NCBI GenBank assembly: GCA_012932865.1
Contig: SAXG01000020.1
Location: forward strand, 62,001 to 126,000
Reading direction: 5' to 3'
Length of the DNA stretch: 64,000 bases
Origin: Amylostereum areolatum
Lineage: Eukaryota > Basidiomycota > Agaricomycetes > Russulales > Stereaceae
Below, piece by piece: positions 42,914-53,141 of the stretch. A program made the position numbers and the translations under genes. Position 1 is the first letter of the stretch. Each line of letters starts with the position of its first letter. The notes under the pieces are model-generated. The model made no database searches, was not told the origin of the DNA, and was given only the letters and a program-made list of their open reading frames with translations.

Positions 42914-43450
42914 CATATAAGCCGGCGTTCCCCGAGCTCTCGCACACTCAGCTCCTTCCCTTTTCTTCTCTTCCCTCCCTCCCTCCTTCCTCCTCTCTCC
43001 TTCCTCCTCTCTCCTTCCTCCTCCTCGTCCTTTCACCTCCTTGTCCTTTCACCTCCTTGTCCTTTCACCTCCTTGTCCTTTCTCCCTTCGTCAACGACGT
43101 CCCCGCCTTACGCGTCGCCACCACAGTACTGTCACGTGTCTCGTGTTACATTGCCTGCTTGCTTGTTCGGCCGCCGCGCGCGTGCATCTTCAAGTTTGCC
43201 ATCTTCGCTTCACTTGCGTGTACCTGGGTGTTCTCTGGAGTGGATTTGGATTCAGCTCAATCGGGTGCGTGTTCTTCCGGCCTGTTCCTGTCTCTGGCTG
43301 ATCCTTACGACCGTCAAGCTCTGGATCGGGCTTACGATATCGGGTGGTGAGGTGTGCACCATAGATCTCGGAAAACTTTTCTTGCTGACATCATCTTGTC
43401 TCTGTCTGTCGGGTTGTAGCTATGTCAGTCCTTTGTGCTTATGTAATAAA
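42914..43450 (+). promoter_or_regulatory. Promoter-like unit: TATA, pyrimidine-rich leader, poly(A) signal, no clear ORF
   Basis: CATATAAG at 42914-42921 is followed by about 170 bp of almost pure C/T leader and then AATAAA at 43445-43450. The open frame between them (to about 43350, ending DRQALDRAYDIGW) has no ATG. It may be a non-coding transcript, a 5'-decayed gene or a solo LTR. Confidence 0.35.
43029..43091 (+). repeat. 16-bp tandem repeat in the pyrimidine-rich leader
   Basis: CCTTTCACCTCCTTGT occurs three times exactly, with a fourth degenerate copy. Confidence 0.9.
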
Positions 43451-43539
43451 GATATCGACTTTGCTTTTTCTTCACGCATTTTTAAGTTTTTGTAAGTCTG
43501 ATAACTGGAAAATAAAGGTTTGTTGAGGGCTGGTTATAA

Positions 43540-43755
43540 GATGCAATTACTTTTAATTGATGAGCCTGTTTGCCTGCCCTGTTTTAGGGGTGTTTGGGAT
43601 GGTAATTAGAGGTAATTGAGGTAGTAACAAGTAATTAGGCTCAAGTAAAAAAAATAACTCAGGCTGACCTAGGTAATTTGCTGTAATTACCAACTTCCAG
43701 TAACTGACGGTAATTGATGGTAACTGAGCACAATTACGGTCAATTACCTTCAATA
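43540..43755. repeat. Cluster of GTAATT/AATTAC motifs
   Basis: More than a dozen copies of GTAATT or its complement AATTAC occur in about 215 bp of AT-rich sequence in both orientations (GGTAATTGA, GTAATTAGG, GTAATTACC). The 3' end of the minus-strand gene at 43740 lies inside it. Confidence 0.7.
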
Positions 43756-44831
43756 ACTAGGGGGTAGGATCCCTGATGCCCTCGCTTTGGCGTAGTCGAT
43801 GCACGCCGCTTGCGCTTGGTGGCTGCCGACCCCTGCTCACTTGCGGAGACCTCCTCGTCGCTCGGAACCGTGTCCTTGGCCTTGGTGGAGACTCGCTGAC
43901 GTGCCTTCACCCTTTCAGCAAGGGTCTTGAGAAACCATTAGCTCAGTCATCGTTCCACAGTGTATTGAACACTTACCTCAGACTCCGGGCCCTTTCTTTT
44001 CGGGGCCATGGGCTCGTCGGTATCCTTTACGGCTGTGGCGACAGGGTTGGCCTCAGCCTGTCCCTTGCCCTTGCCCGTGCCCTTCTTCACCAGGCGTGGA
44101 TGCCAAGGGCGCCGGTGGCGCGTTCCCTGCCTAAACCGGGACACAGAGTGTTAGCACTAGATGGTGGATTGTCATAATGAGTGTAAGGGACGTACCTCTG
44201 CTGCCGTGCCGACCTTCTTCCCCGCCGCTGGACCCTCCTTTGCTGGCGGGACATCAACCGCTTTTCCTTTTGCTTTCTCGATCGTGCTCGGTGCCGTGGA
44301 TTTTTCCAGAGACGGCTTTGCTTGAACCGACGCCGGAGCTAACAATGCATGAGTAAGGTTCCAAGCAAGAAAATCAGCCACTCACTTTGCCACCACGCGC
44401 CAGTAATGGGGATGCCGGAGAACCGGGCGGACCAGTCGACAGGCGGATTCCCACTCTCGAACGCGTCCCTCCAGAGAGCTTGAGCATCGAAGCTCTCCGC
44501 GAGCTCCTTGTTTGTCTTCGATGTGATTCGCTCAAGACAGAGCCGCAAGACGCGGGGGACCTGGAGATGTGCGCCCTTGCTGTGTGCATCCTTTGCGAAC
44601 ATCGCCGAGGCGGCCTGTGTAACGGTGTGAGTAATAAGAAATGTGTGATGATTAAGAACACACCACTGCTTTCCTGAACTCCCGGAACCACTCTTCTGAC
44701 CACCGCTCCTCCGAGAATTGCAATGTGTGCAACGTGGCCCAAGGGAGAGCCGAGACCTGCTCGAAGGCATGTTGAAGCTGAGGTGATGCGACAGCTGGAG
44801 CCGAAGCCGACGGTTTCGAAGCAGATGCCAT
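43740..44831 (-). CDS. Lineage-specific protein with Trp-rich N-terminal domain
   Basis: Starts at ATG 44831 (MASASKPSASAPAVASPQ). Phase-consistent introns of about 50-65 nt (GTGTGT, GTGAGT, GTACGT and GTAAGT donors) link five exons. The N-terminal part is folded and Trp-rich (FSEERWSEEWFREFRKAV, ALWRDAFESGNPPVDW). The C-terminal part is a basic, Lys/Ala-rich nuclear-type tail (EKAKGKAVDVPPAKE, KRKRRAS). The last residues (YPLVIEGN) come from the GTAATT-repeat cluster, so the original 3' end may have been replaced. No known domain. Confidence 0.65.
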
Positions 44832-45062
44832 TGTGGGTTGTTGACCAGGAGAAAGGATGCGGGGAAGGAAAGGAGGAATGCTGGTGGTGGTAGCGAAAGA
44901 GCCGTGTGTACAGACACAACGCGGTGAAGTGACAACTATACAATCACGTGCCGATTTGATCCGCCAGGTGACGTTCGGCCCCGTTTACTCCGCTCATCAA
45001 AAAGCTCAGATTGGCCGTAAAGTTACCGGCTCAAACGCGGTCGGCCTGCGTCATTATCAAAG
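44832..45062. other. Short intergenic region
   Basis: About 230 bp upstream of the minus-strand gene ending at 43740; it carries that gene's promoter. No site is identified. Confidence 0.4.
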
Positions 45063-45885
45063 CTATTTACGGTATTCTATATAGCGTTCACAATATTTAC
45101 GCAACCTATTGACTTCGACCTCCAGTGCACGCTGACGATCGTAGTACACAGTAGCAGTACTATGCATCTGATCGACAGCGCGTCTGATATCGTAAGGGTC
45201 TCCGGCCTGCGCGAGCGGAGCGGGGGTGTCCACAAAGGGTGAGATGGGGAGTGAGATCGTTGTTTGAGGAGGCGATGGGGAGCCGAGTGAAGCGACAGCT
45301 TGGAAGCCGGAAAACTCGGAGACTTCACCCGCTTGAACCGAAGATGGAGGAAGCGGTGGGAATGGATCTATTGATCACCCAATTTCAATGGATCATGTAA
45401 GGGTCATATTAAGATAGATCACTTACCGGCCCACCACGGATTCGTTTTGCGAGTGATAACCGGTTCGAGTCATTCGGTCCAATAGTCCATGTTCCTCGAC
45501 CCTCTTTTCCAAATCCATCGCATGTTGATTCTGTGCTTCAGGTCTGCCTCGCGAGCTTCGAACGCGTCCAGGGCGTGCTGTATGACATCGGGATACCCTT
45601 GCGAGAGGCCCGCCTGTGTCGATAGTCCCGCGTACACGACTACAACGATCTGTACTAGATGAGCCTTCATGTATGTCGTAAAAATGAATAACTTACGATC
45701 TCATGCCGGAGCCTTGCCAACCATTCCCGGCTCGGGTCCAAAGAATTGTCTACGGCCCATCGAATGGCGCCAAATGCGCTCGCTATTGCCGCTGTGAGTG
45801 GGGGACAGTATGCCTGGTATTTTGCGTTGATGAGGTCTTGAAGGTATTGAGATGCCGGTACATCTGGTGAATCGGAATCGGACAT
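45063..45885 (-). CDS. Lineage-specific small protein, frame partly unresolved
   Basis: ATG 45885 (MSDSDSPDVPASQYLQD), with first intron GTAAGT...CAG after RLRHEI. The second exon is open in one frame to LKHRINMRW and in another from MDLEKRVEEHGLLDRM, which suggests an indel or a missed splice. The last exon (from about 45370) is natural sequence ending RLRKYCERYIEYRK, stop 45065-45063. The C-terminus is a helix likely to form a coiled coil (DRQRALEVEVNRLRKYCE). Function unknown. It is divergently paired, 131 bp apart, with the mini-exon gene. Confidence 0.5.
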
Positions 45886-46016
45886 GATTGGGGAGAAAGA
45901 CGGCAAAGAGGCGAAGCGCACGGTTGTGGCGTTGGAAATTTTTTCTTTCCACGTGACAATGAAAGTCATCAATTGTTGGCGCTTACGATCTCATCTTCTT
46001 ATCATTGTACACCAGG
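45886..46016. promoter_or_regulatory. 131-bp bidirectional promoter
   Basis: This is the whole spacer between the start codons of the minus-strand gene at 45885 and the plus-strand mini-exon gene at 46017, so the two are probably co-regulated. Confidence 0.45.
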
Positions 46017-48829
46017 ATGAACGGTAAGTACAGTTTTCCGTGTTGGAAGCATATGGGCTAAGTCTCTTTCTGTAAAGGAAGTCGGCACACATTCAAAGTG
46101 CCCGAAAGGGCTGAAGTTGATGCCGCCGTCAAGGCTCTGGATGCCAAGGAGATCTTCGGTATGGATTTTGTCCCCTCATGATCAATGAGACTGATTTATA
46201 CTCTCAAAGCATTCTCTAACCCCTTGCACAGTGGGCTCTCCTTACGAAATGGAAGAGTCGAGCACGGGAGGGGTGTGCCGGCTATGGAACCCTCGACCAC
46301 CGCTCCCTCAACTGGTGCCACTCGTCTGCGTGGTACGCATCTAGCCCATTCACGCCACTTACCTCACGAGTACATAGGTGGCGCCCGACGTGACACGGCG
46401 GCCACGGTCGATGACATGGAATGAACAAGTGAGCCGAGTTTCAGTTCGGCTTCCTTCTGACCAACCGAACTAACATAGACAACAGTGGGGCTGTCTTTTC
46501 CCGACAGTGATGTAGAGGAGGTGTCTTCCGTATCGGGACCATCAGACCTGCATGTCACCGGCACGTCTGACATACTCAGTTTCCCCTTCTCGGCTGACCT
46601 ATTGGCATAGCCGGCTTGTCGTTTGGAGACAGGGATACGGAGGAGCCTATTCCTTCCGATCTCGCGGTCACAGGTATGCGGACCTCACATATTTGGGTGG
46701 TACCTCTCGGCCGACCTATCACACAGCTGGGTTGTCGTTCGGAGACAGCGATACGGAGGAGCTTATTTCTGCTGACCTCGCGGTCACAGGTAAGCAGTTC
46801 TCACATGTTCGGGCTCTCCTTCTCGGCTGACCCAGCACATAGCTGGGTTGTCGTTTGGAGACAGCAATACGGAGGAGCCGATTCCTGCCAATCTCGCGGT
46901 CACAGGTCAGCGGTCCTCACATATTCGTGTTCTCCTTCTCGGCTCACCTATGGCATAGTCGGCTTGTCGTTCGGAGACAGTGACGAAGATATGAATCTTG
47001 ACCGTGAGTAACCTGTGCTCGGGAGATAAGTGCTGATGTGGCTGGGACCTTAGCGACCGAGCCATCCGACTTACAGGTCACAGGTATGTCGAGCATTGTA
47101 TTTCTGAATAATATTTACCGACCCTACATCAGCAATTTAACACATTTTGTTTGGGCTTGTTTGAGCTTGTTTCGGAGTTGTCCAACACTCACAACTCGCG
47201 AAAACTCACAAAACTCCCCAACACCCCAACAGTCCCCCAGGCCATGTCTGGTTGGACAACTGTGACAGAGTTGAGCCAACTAGTGTCCAATTCACCATAC
47301 ATTTGGGTGCAACTTAGGCTCAAGTACATGACAACAACACATTTCAATACTTCTATTTAATTTATATTGCTCATATCCAACCATTTTAATGGGTAAATCA
47401 ATATCATTATTAATCAGTGGTACATACTACATGAGCTACACAAAATAGAGAAGGAAAAGTATGATATAGATAATGAAAAGACTATGTAACGGTCACCAGG
47501 GTGACGAGGCAGCAACAGCAGGGGTGACAATAGTAGGGGTGACAAGGCAGCAACAGCGGGCGTGACGAGCGACAGTGGGTGTGACAAGGCGCCGACGGCA
47601 CTAGTGACGAGGGTGGCAGGGCGGTGGTGACGAGGGTGGCGATGGCGGCGGCGACGGCGAGAGTGACAAGGAGGCGACAGCAGGGGTGACGATGGCGGAA
47701 GTGACGAGGCTGCGATGGCTGTGGTGACGAGGTGGAGACGGCAGCGGTGACGAGGTAGCGAGCGCAGGAGTGACGAGGTGGCAAGCGCGGGAGTGACGAG
47801 GCGGCGAGCGCGGGAGTGATGATGTGGCGAGCGCGGCGGGGACAGGGCGGCAAGGGCGGCGGTGACAAAGCGGCGAAGGGTACGAGGGTAGCATGGCGGT
47901 GGTGATGAGGGTGGCGACGACGCCAGTGACGAGGCGCCGCCAACGGTGGTGACACGATGGCGACGGCGGTGGTGACGCGATGGCGGCGGCGGCGGTGACG
48001 AGGTGGCGATGGCGGCGATGACGGGGCGGCGAGGGGGGCGATGACGGGGCGGCGAGGGGGGCGATGACGAGGAGGCGAGGGGGACAATGGTGGCGACGGC
48101 GAGGTGGACGGTGGTGACGACGGCGAGGCGGACGGTGGTGACGACGGTGGTGGTGAAGGGATGGTGGTGGTTGAGAAGGAAGGTAAGACACGTCGTGGCA
48201 GGGAGATATGAGAAAGGAGAAAGTCTCACGGTCAAACACAGTTTAGGGCCGGCTCAATATCCCTTCTGATCACAATTTGATGCCGGGAAGTGTGATCGAT
48301 GAATTGCCCTGGAATTGCGGGGAGTTGCCGGGTTTGCCAAACTCGGCCGGGCCTGACAACTGCCATCAACACCCCAACACCGGCAACAAAGCCAAAACCG
48401 TCAGCAACACCCCAACAAAAAGTGTGATATTGCTGATGTACCCAAGCCGGCTTGTCCTTTGGTGATAGTGATGCCGAGGAGCTTGCCGATAGTGGCCTCG
48501 GGACCACAGGTAAGCCAACCTTTCCGGTATCACTATGATTTCTGACATGGTCGGGTTCAATAGCTGAATTAACATTTGCTAACAGTGAAGAGGAGATGGC
48601 ACGGGTGGAACTCGCTGGTAAGAAATTGAACATACTTGACACTTGTAAGCCTAACATGTCGCCTTCCCATACAGCCCTGCGGGGAGAGCTATTTCTCCTT
48701 CAGCGGGAGTACAAAGCCATAAGTGAATTGAGGTTGCAGTACCTTATGCTTTGGGGCGGCCAGAAGGAGGTCAGCGACAGCATTCGGAATGTGTTGGTTA
48801 TGTACGAAGCATACTTTGGACGGCCGTGA
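46017..48829 (+). CDS. Mini-exon array gene, unknown function
   Basis: Thirteen exons: 46017-46023, 46078-46158, 46232-46332, 46378-46428, 46486-46560, 46611-46673, 46727-46789, 46843-46905, 46959-47003, 47054-47083, 48447-48509, 48564-48617 and 48675-48829. Almost every intron is phase 1, and almost every internal exon is a multiple of three (81, 51, 75, 63, 63, 63, 45, 30, 63, 54). Four 63-nt exons encode variants of AGLSFGDSDTEELISADLAV, an acidic 21-residue repeat. The last exon is a helical domain (GELFLLQREYKAISELRLQY). Two faults are visible: exon 46232-46332 is one base short of keeping frame, and exon 46378-46428 has TGA at 46421-46423 where CGA would fit. The intron after 46560 starts GCACGT, a GC donor. 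No known domain. Confidence 0.65.
46486..46958 (+). repeat. Tandem exon-plus-intron repeat, 116-bp unit
   Basis: Three full units, each a 63-nt exon plus a 53-nt intron (46611-46726, 46727-46842, 46843-46958), are flanked by a diverged unit on each side. Introns match as well as exons (shared CTCACATA, TCTCCTTCTCGGCT and CATAG), so whole genomic units were duplicated, not just coding sequence. Confidence 0.85.
47127..48438. mobile_element. Non-autonomous TIR element with TA duplication (Tc1/mariner type)
   Basis: CATCAGCAAT... at 47127 is the inverted match of ...ATTGCTGATG ending at 48438. The first 30 or so bases of each end agree with a few mismatches, and both ends are flanked by TA. There is no transposase. 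It interrupts an intron of the mini-exon gene. Removing it and one TA leaves a 49-nt intron, like its neighbours. Confidence 0.75.
47485..48175. repeat. GC-rich minisatellite inside the TIR element
   Basis: About 690 bp of diverged GTGACGAGG/GGCGACGGCGG units. Long open frames on the minus strand here (rich in Pro, Ser, His and Arg) are products of the repeat. Confidence 0.8.
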
Positions 48830-49108
48830 TGGAGTAGTAAGCATACTTTGGATGGTCGGTGTATTAGAGTATCTGGTATATTTTGGTCTCGCCAGTATCG
48901 AATCCATATCCTGTGGCATCCCGTTTCTGATAAGGAAATGATCGGTACCCACTGCCACAGAGCCGAAATGGTATCGCGGACATGAGTGAGATGAAAGGAG
49001 AGGCCCTCACAGGAAATGTAGGACATTATGACATTTTCAGGGATATAATTGAAGAACTAAGACACATGGTATGTACACTGTGAGGGTATAGACATGCGCG
49101 TAGCTGCA

Positions 49109-49612
49109 TAGAAACAGCCGTGGGCCCGGCCCATCTGCACGGCTGAGGAGCCGCGGTTACATCGGCGTGAGCCGATCAAGTTAACACGGAGGATGAGCCG
49201 AGTTTAACCTACGTGGGCCATTCGGAGAGCCTCTGGTTCACATTTCAAGCAATTAAATAAAACAGTATGTATACAGTATGTATACACAGAATGTGTAGTG
49301 AACACCTGGGTCAACGACCGCGGGCCCAGCCCATCTGCACGGCTGAGGAGCCGCGGTTACATCGGCGTGGGCCCATCAAGGTAACACTGGAGGACGAGCC
49401 GAGTTCAACCTACGTGGGCCATTCGGAGAGCTTCACAGACATATACTAAGGAGAAAACTGGAAGTTCATGACTGTATTGAAGGTGTAGTGTAGTAGATAC
49501 CTACACAGTAGAAGCCGTGGGCCCGGCCCATGTGCACCGCCAGGAAGACCCCCATGGGCCAACATGGGGTGAGCCGACTCGGCTCCTGGTTTCACCTCGT
49601 GGGGTATTCCAT
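49109..49612. repeat. Three diverged direct repeats, about 200-bp spacing
   Basis: Blocks beginning near 49111, 49314 and 49514 share CCGTGGGCCCGGCCCATCTG and, for the first two, the following 100 bp through GTGGGCCATTCGGAGAGC. The third is partial. Confidence 0.75.
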
Positions 49613-49705
49613 GTATATAAGGTAAAAGTAACTGAATATTGTGCGCCAAAGTGAGTGCATACATTGTGTATATTCGTGTTCTCCACCCAACGCATACCTT
49701 TGTAG

Positions 49706-51173
49706 ATCATCAAAGGCTCTCAAAATGGACGTGCTGAGGACACCAGCAAGCTACGTGACATGATCCCAGGTTGTATCGCCCATGCTATGGAGCGTCCTCT
49801 TGAACCCTGGGTTGGACACGCCAAGGGCATGCGGGGTGTTAACCATCCTGTCCTCGCTCGCTTCCTCTGCCCGGCACATGACATAGCAAGATACGATGTC
49901 GATCCTTTTGAGTACATCTCCTCATCATGACACTTGTATTATCGCTGACAATCCAGTTCTAGGGGGCGTAAGATGCTCAGAGATGGATGCATCAAGATGA
50001 ACCCGACGCTGTCTTCCCATCGGATTCTACAAGGACTTCAAGTATGACCCAGGACATCCCGACGATGGTCTCCTCGAGTCCGATGTTCTTCTTCAGGTGC
50101 CATCTCCCTCGTCCTCGTCCTCCATCCTGCTGATGATTTCCAGGCCGCGCAATTGATTTTCACCGGGAAGTCCACACTTAATAAGGGGACTCCCCCTGAT
50201 GGTGCGAGGGGTATCCTCAAGCGCTTCGGCATCAAGAAGGTCAACAGCCACATGATCGCGTACATAGGAACCCAGGTATTCATTCGTTCCGACTTACCCT
50301 TTGCACCGTACTAAATAAATCAATGTGGAACCCTAAGGTTCGCTTCGGTGCTTCCTCGTCGGAGACCTGGACCCAGCATGAGCCCCTAGACAAAGAGGCA
50401 ACCGCGGCGCCAGGAGTCAAAGCTATCAAGGCATACTCCCAGAAGATGCTGTTTGACAGCATCATCTCCATCGTCAACGAGGACCCAGATGACGAAGTAT
50501 CGCGTCGCATCCAGCGTACATGGAATCTGTAAGCAAACTTTCACCGTGTTCTACTACAGAAATTAACCGGAACCGTTTCCTCAGTCATCTCTTCGGCGAT
50601 CCTGGCGGGATTGAAGGTGGAGACACAACCGACGAGGCGGCTGATTCTGAGAGTGAAGACGAAGAATGGAATGCAACGGTTGCCCGCTGCGGTGCTCGGT
50701 CAACAGCCCGCTACAGGGCTCGTGGTATGCACCATATTCTCAATCCAACAGCACCCCGCTCACCCTTGTAAATTACAGCTACCGCAATGCCGTTATCGGC
50801 TGCGACTCCTACCACGCCTGAGCGCACCCCGTCGCCTGCCCCTCCGGTTATAAATGAACCTGTAGCGGCACCGCCTGCTGCTGTTATACCCCGTCAACGC
50901 CGGGCGCAGCCTGTGGTCCCTGTGGATCCCGTGTTCATAGCGCAGAGCAACGGCAGCGGTTCTATTGAAGTCAGGGCTGACAGCCCCCTCTCGGATGTGC
51001 CACTCACACCCCAAGCCTCGCTAGCCGCAGTCCCTCGTCCCAGTACTCGCGGCAACCACAATGGTTCAAAACATGCTCTCAATCACCCTGCCATCTCTAC
51101 ACAGGGGCCCTCGAAAAAGCAGAAGGTCACCGTCGCCAAAGGACCGGCCAAGAAGCGGGGAAGAGGTAAGTAG
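49706..51173 (+). CDS. Lineage-specific protein resembling basidiomycete DUF6698-type proteins
   Basis: Recognised from exons with natural sequence: IIKGSQNGRAEDTSKLRDM at 49706, then AAQLIFTGKSTLNKG and GIKKVNSHMIAYIGTQ, then VRFGASSSETW (from about 50339), FGDPGGIEGGD, and a Pro/Ala-rich basic tail ending KKRGRGK, stop 51171-51173. The order (FTGKST, MIAYxxxQxRF, then a helix before an acidic tail) recalls a family common in Agaricomycetes annotated as DUF6698; this is from memory and unchecked. The exon near 49970-50097 changes frame (a T seems missing in GGATTCTAC). The 5' exon was not found. Possibly a pseudogene. Confidence 0.5.
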
Positions 51174-51452
51174 TCTCGTCACTCCCCCTCGCTGTTCCAC
51201 GCGCGTTCGTGTTGCTTTCCATGCTGTCCCTGTTTGTACGTCTTGTGCTCCTCCATCGATGTTGTACTGTATCTTTTGCTGGCTGAGGACCCAGCCTGTA
51301 TTCGTAGATCACGCTGTGTATTGTGTACTGTATTTTGATAGTGTATAAAATCACCTGCCAGCCATTTCCGAAGACTACCATGCCCGGTAGTCTCGAAAGC
51401 CCTGGCCACTCGCGAGATCCCTGACCATGCATGGACACCACCCACCATCATG

Positions 51453-51500
51453 GCCGATTTCACCATCATGGTCGATTTTGGCCATGATGGTGAAATCGGC
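51453..51500. repeat. Perfect 19-bp inverted repeat
   Basis: GCCGATTTCACCATCATGG (51453-51471) and its exact complement (51482-51500) surround a 10-nt loop, among further CCATCATGG-like motifs from 51420 to 51600. Confidence 0.9.
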
Positions 51501-52436
51501 AGGTGCTCCAACTAAGCATGGTGGCCGACATTGACCATGGTGACGTCCCGGGTGTGACCATGCCTGGCCGTGCATGGTGGCGCCATGGCCATGCATAGTC
51601 AGAATTTTTCGACTTTGCTGATGTTCAAGTTCAACTTCAAGTTTCTCGGTGTTTACCGGTGTATACATATTCGTAGCCGTGGGAAAGTTCCGAGACCTTC
51701 ATGATGAAGTCTACCTTACCTAGTGACTTACTTGCCACACGCATGCTCTCAGAAGACATTCTTCACACCATAAATACCCCTTCCATGTCTAGCCAAAGCA
51801 TTCATCTGACGACCGTCGCGTAATCCCATAATCCACCCCTTACCTGCAGAGACAACCGCGCGAGTCGGGACGACTCTGTGCTCGCTGTATGCATGTATGC
51901 GCGCCGCGGAAAGAAAACGGTGAGTGCCAGCACACTCGACAATTATGTATGATCCTAATGTTGATATATCAGCACTCTCATCACGTATTAGCGCTACTCT
52001 CGTCACGACGGTCTGTTGGGGCCCTTGGGGGTCCCAGTGGAAATGAGGAATGCCGCGCTTGCTGCTGGAAACACACGCATTCAACGGGGACCGCGAGTGG
52101 CGAAGTAGTTGACAGCTGCGTAGAGCCTGGGGCTTCCTAGAGGCATGGGTATTCCTAGAGGCATGGGTACCGGACTTTGTGAGTTCTTATGGATTTGAGA
52201 TCACCACGATCATCCTGACCTTCGCTTTCAGAACATCCTTCTGTACACTACGCGTCGACTTCCTTAGTACACACCCCACGGCGCATACCATTCGACCGCT
52301 CATGCACGCTGCAAGTATGAAAACGATGTTTCGTTTGAGCCTCGTACCGTCTCATAGATGGCGACGGACGCACCCCCATTTGTCGTCTTCTGCTACTCGT
52401 CCTTTATTAATCACTCCTCGATCTCAGCCAGCCAAT
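51501..52436. other. Intergenic region
   Basis: No gene recognised. The right part is upstream of the small secreted protein gene. Confidence 0.4.
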
Positions 52437-53141
52437 ATGTGTTTCCTCTTCGTCGCTGCCTCCCTCATCCTTACGCACATCGCCCACACCGAATTTGTTT
52501 GCGAGAATCCGACAATGTTGGCCACCACGACTGCAGGAGCAAACAGCAAGGTGGAGGTCGAATACCTTCGCTGCTCCAACGCGGACTCGATTCGCGCCCA
52601 GTCACAGGTCTTGTGCTTTGAAAAATGTCAGATAGATGTCTGCGGTGCTCCCCTGTGTATACGATTCCTCTCTTTTTTTCCTGCCCCACATGGCCCATTT
52701 ACCTTTCGTTTTTCGTCCACAGGCGCGACGGACTACTTCTCCAGCAGCCCAGGCACCTGGTCCGGTCCCGGGCAACTGCACCGTCATCGCCGACGCGCTG
52801 TTCACTCTCGACCCTGCAGCAGGTCCCTGCCGTACATCTTGCCCTTCTGCATTTCTTTCTATATTTCTCAACGGTGTACAGGCCAATACCACGGTGATCA
52901 CGATGAAGTACCAAAGCTGCAATACCTTCATTGTCAATCAGGCCGCCGTGCCGCTCCAGTACTGCCGTACTGCATGGGTGTGCTTTCCTTCTTTACCTCA
53001 CGTTTCATGCTGATGTCATCTGCATTTCAAAGCGAGCTTGTGAACGATCTCACCCAGGGCTGCCAGGCAGCCCAAAATGCGCACGGTTGGAAGTGCGTCG
53101 CGAACGACCAGCGCTGGTTTGTTCAAGTCCAGCGTCCGTAA
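52437..53141 (+). CDS. Small cysteine-rich secreted protein
   Basis: ATG 52437 opens with a hydrophobic signal-like segment (MCFLFVAASLILTHIAHTEF). Exon 1 ends at 52644 (GTGCTC donor) and later exons lead to GNCTVIADALFTLD, ANTTVITMKYQSCNTFIVNQ, LVNDLTQGCQAAQNAHGWKC and the end FVQVQRP. About nine cysteines are spread over the mature part, which suits a secreted disulfide protein. Exon 2 reads in two frames (ATDYFSSSPGTWSGPG, then NCTVIAD), so one extra base lies near 52770. The role is unknown; small secreted proteins of this kind are common effectors or wall proteins in basidiomycetes. Confidence 0.6.
   Translation: MCFLFVAASLILTHIAHTEFVCENPTMLATTTAGANSKVEVEYLRCSNADSIRAQSQVLCFEKCQIDVCGAPLCIRFLSFFPAPHGPFTFRFSSTGATDYFSSSPGTWSGPGQLHRHRRRAVHSRPCSRSLPYILPFCISFYISQRCTGQYHGDHDEVPKLQYLHCQSGRRAAPVLPYCMGVLSFFTSRFMLMSSAFQSELVNDLTQGCQAAQNAHGWKCVANDQRWFVQVQRP

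Noticed and set aside
47414..48239. Minus-strand ORFs of 201-273 codons rich in Ser, Pro, His and Arg
   Set aside because: They arise from the GTGACGAGG-type minisatellite; all three frames stay open, as expected for a stop-poor repeat.
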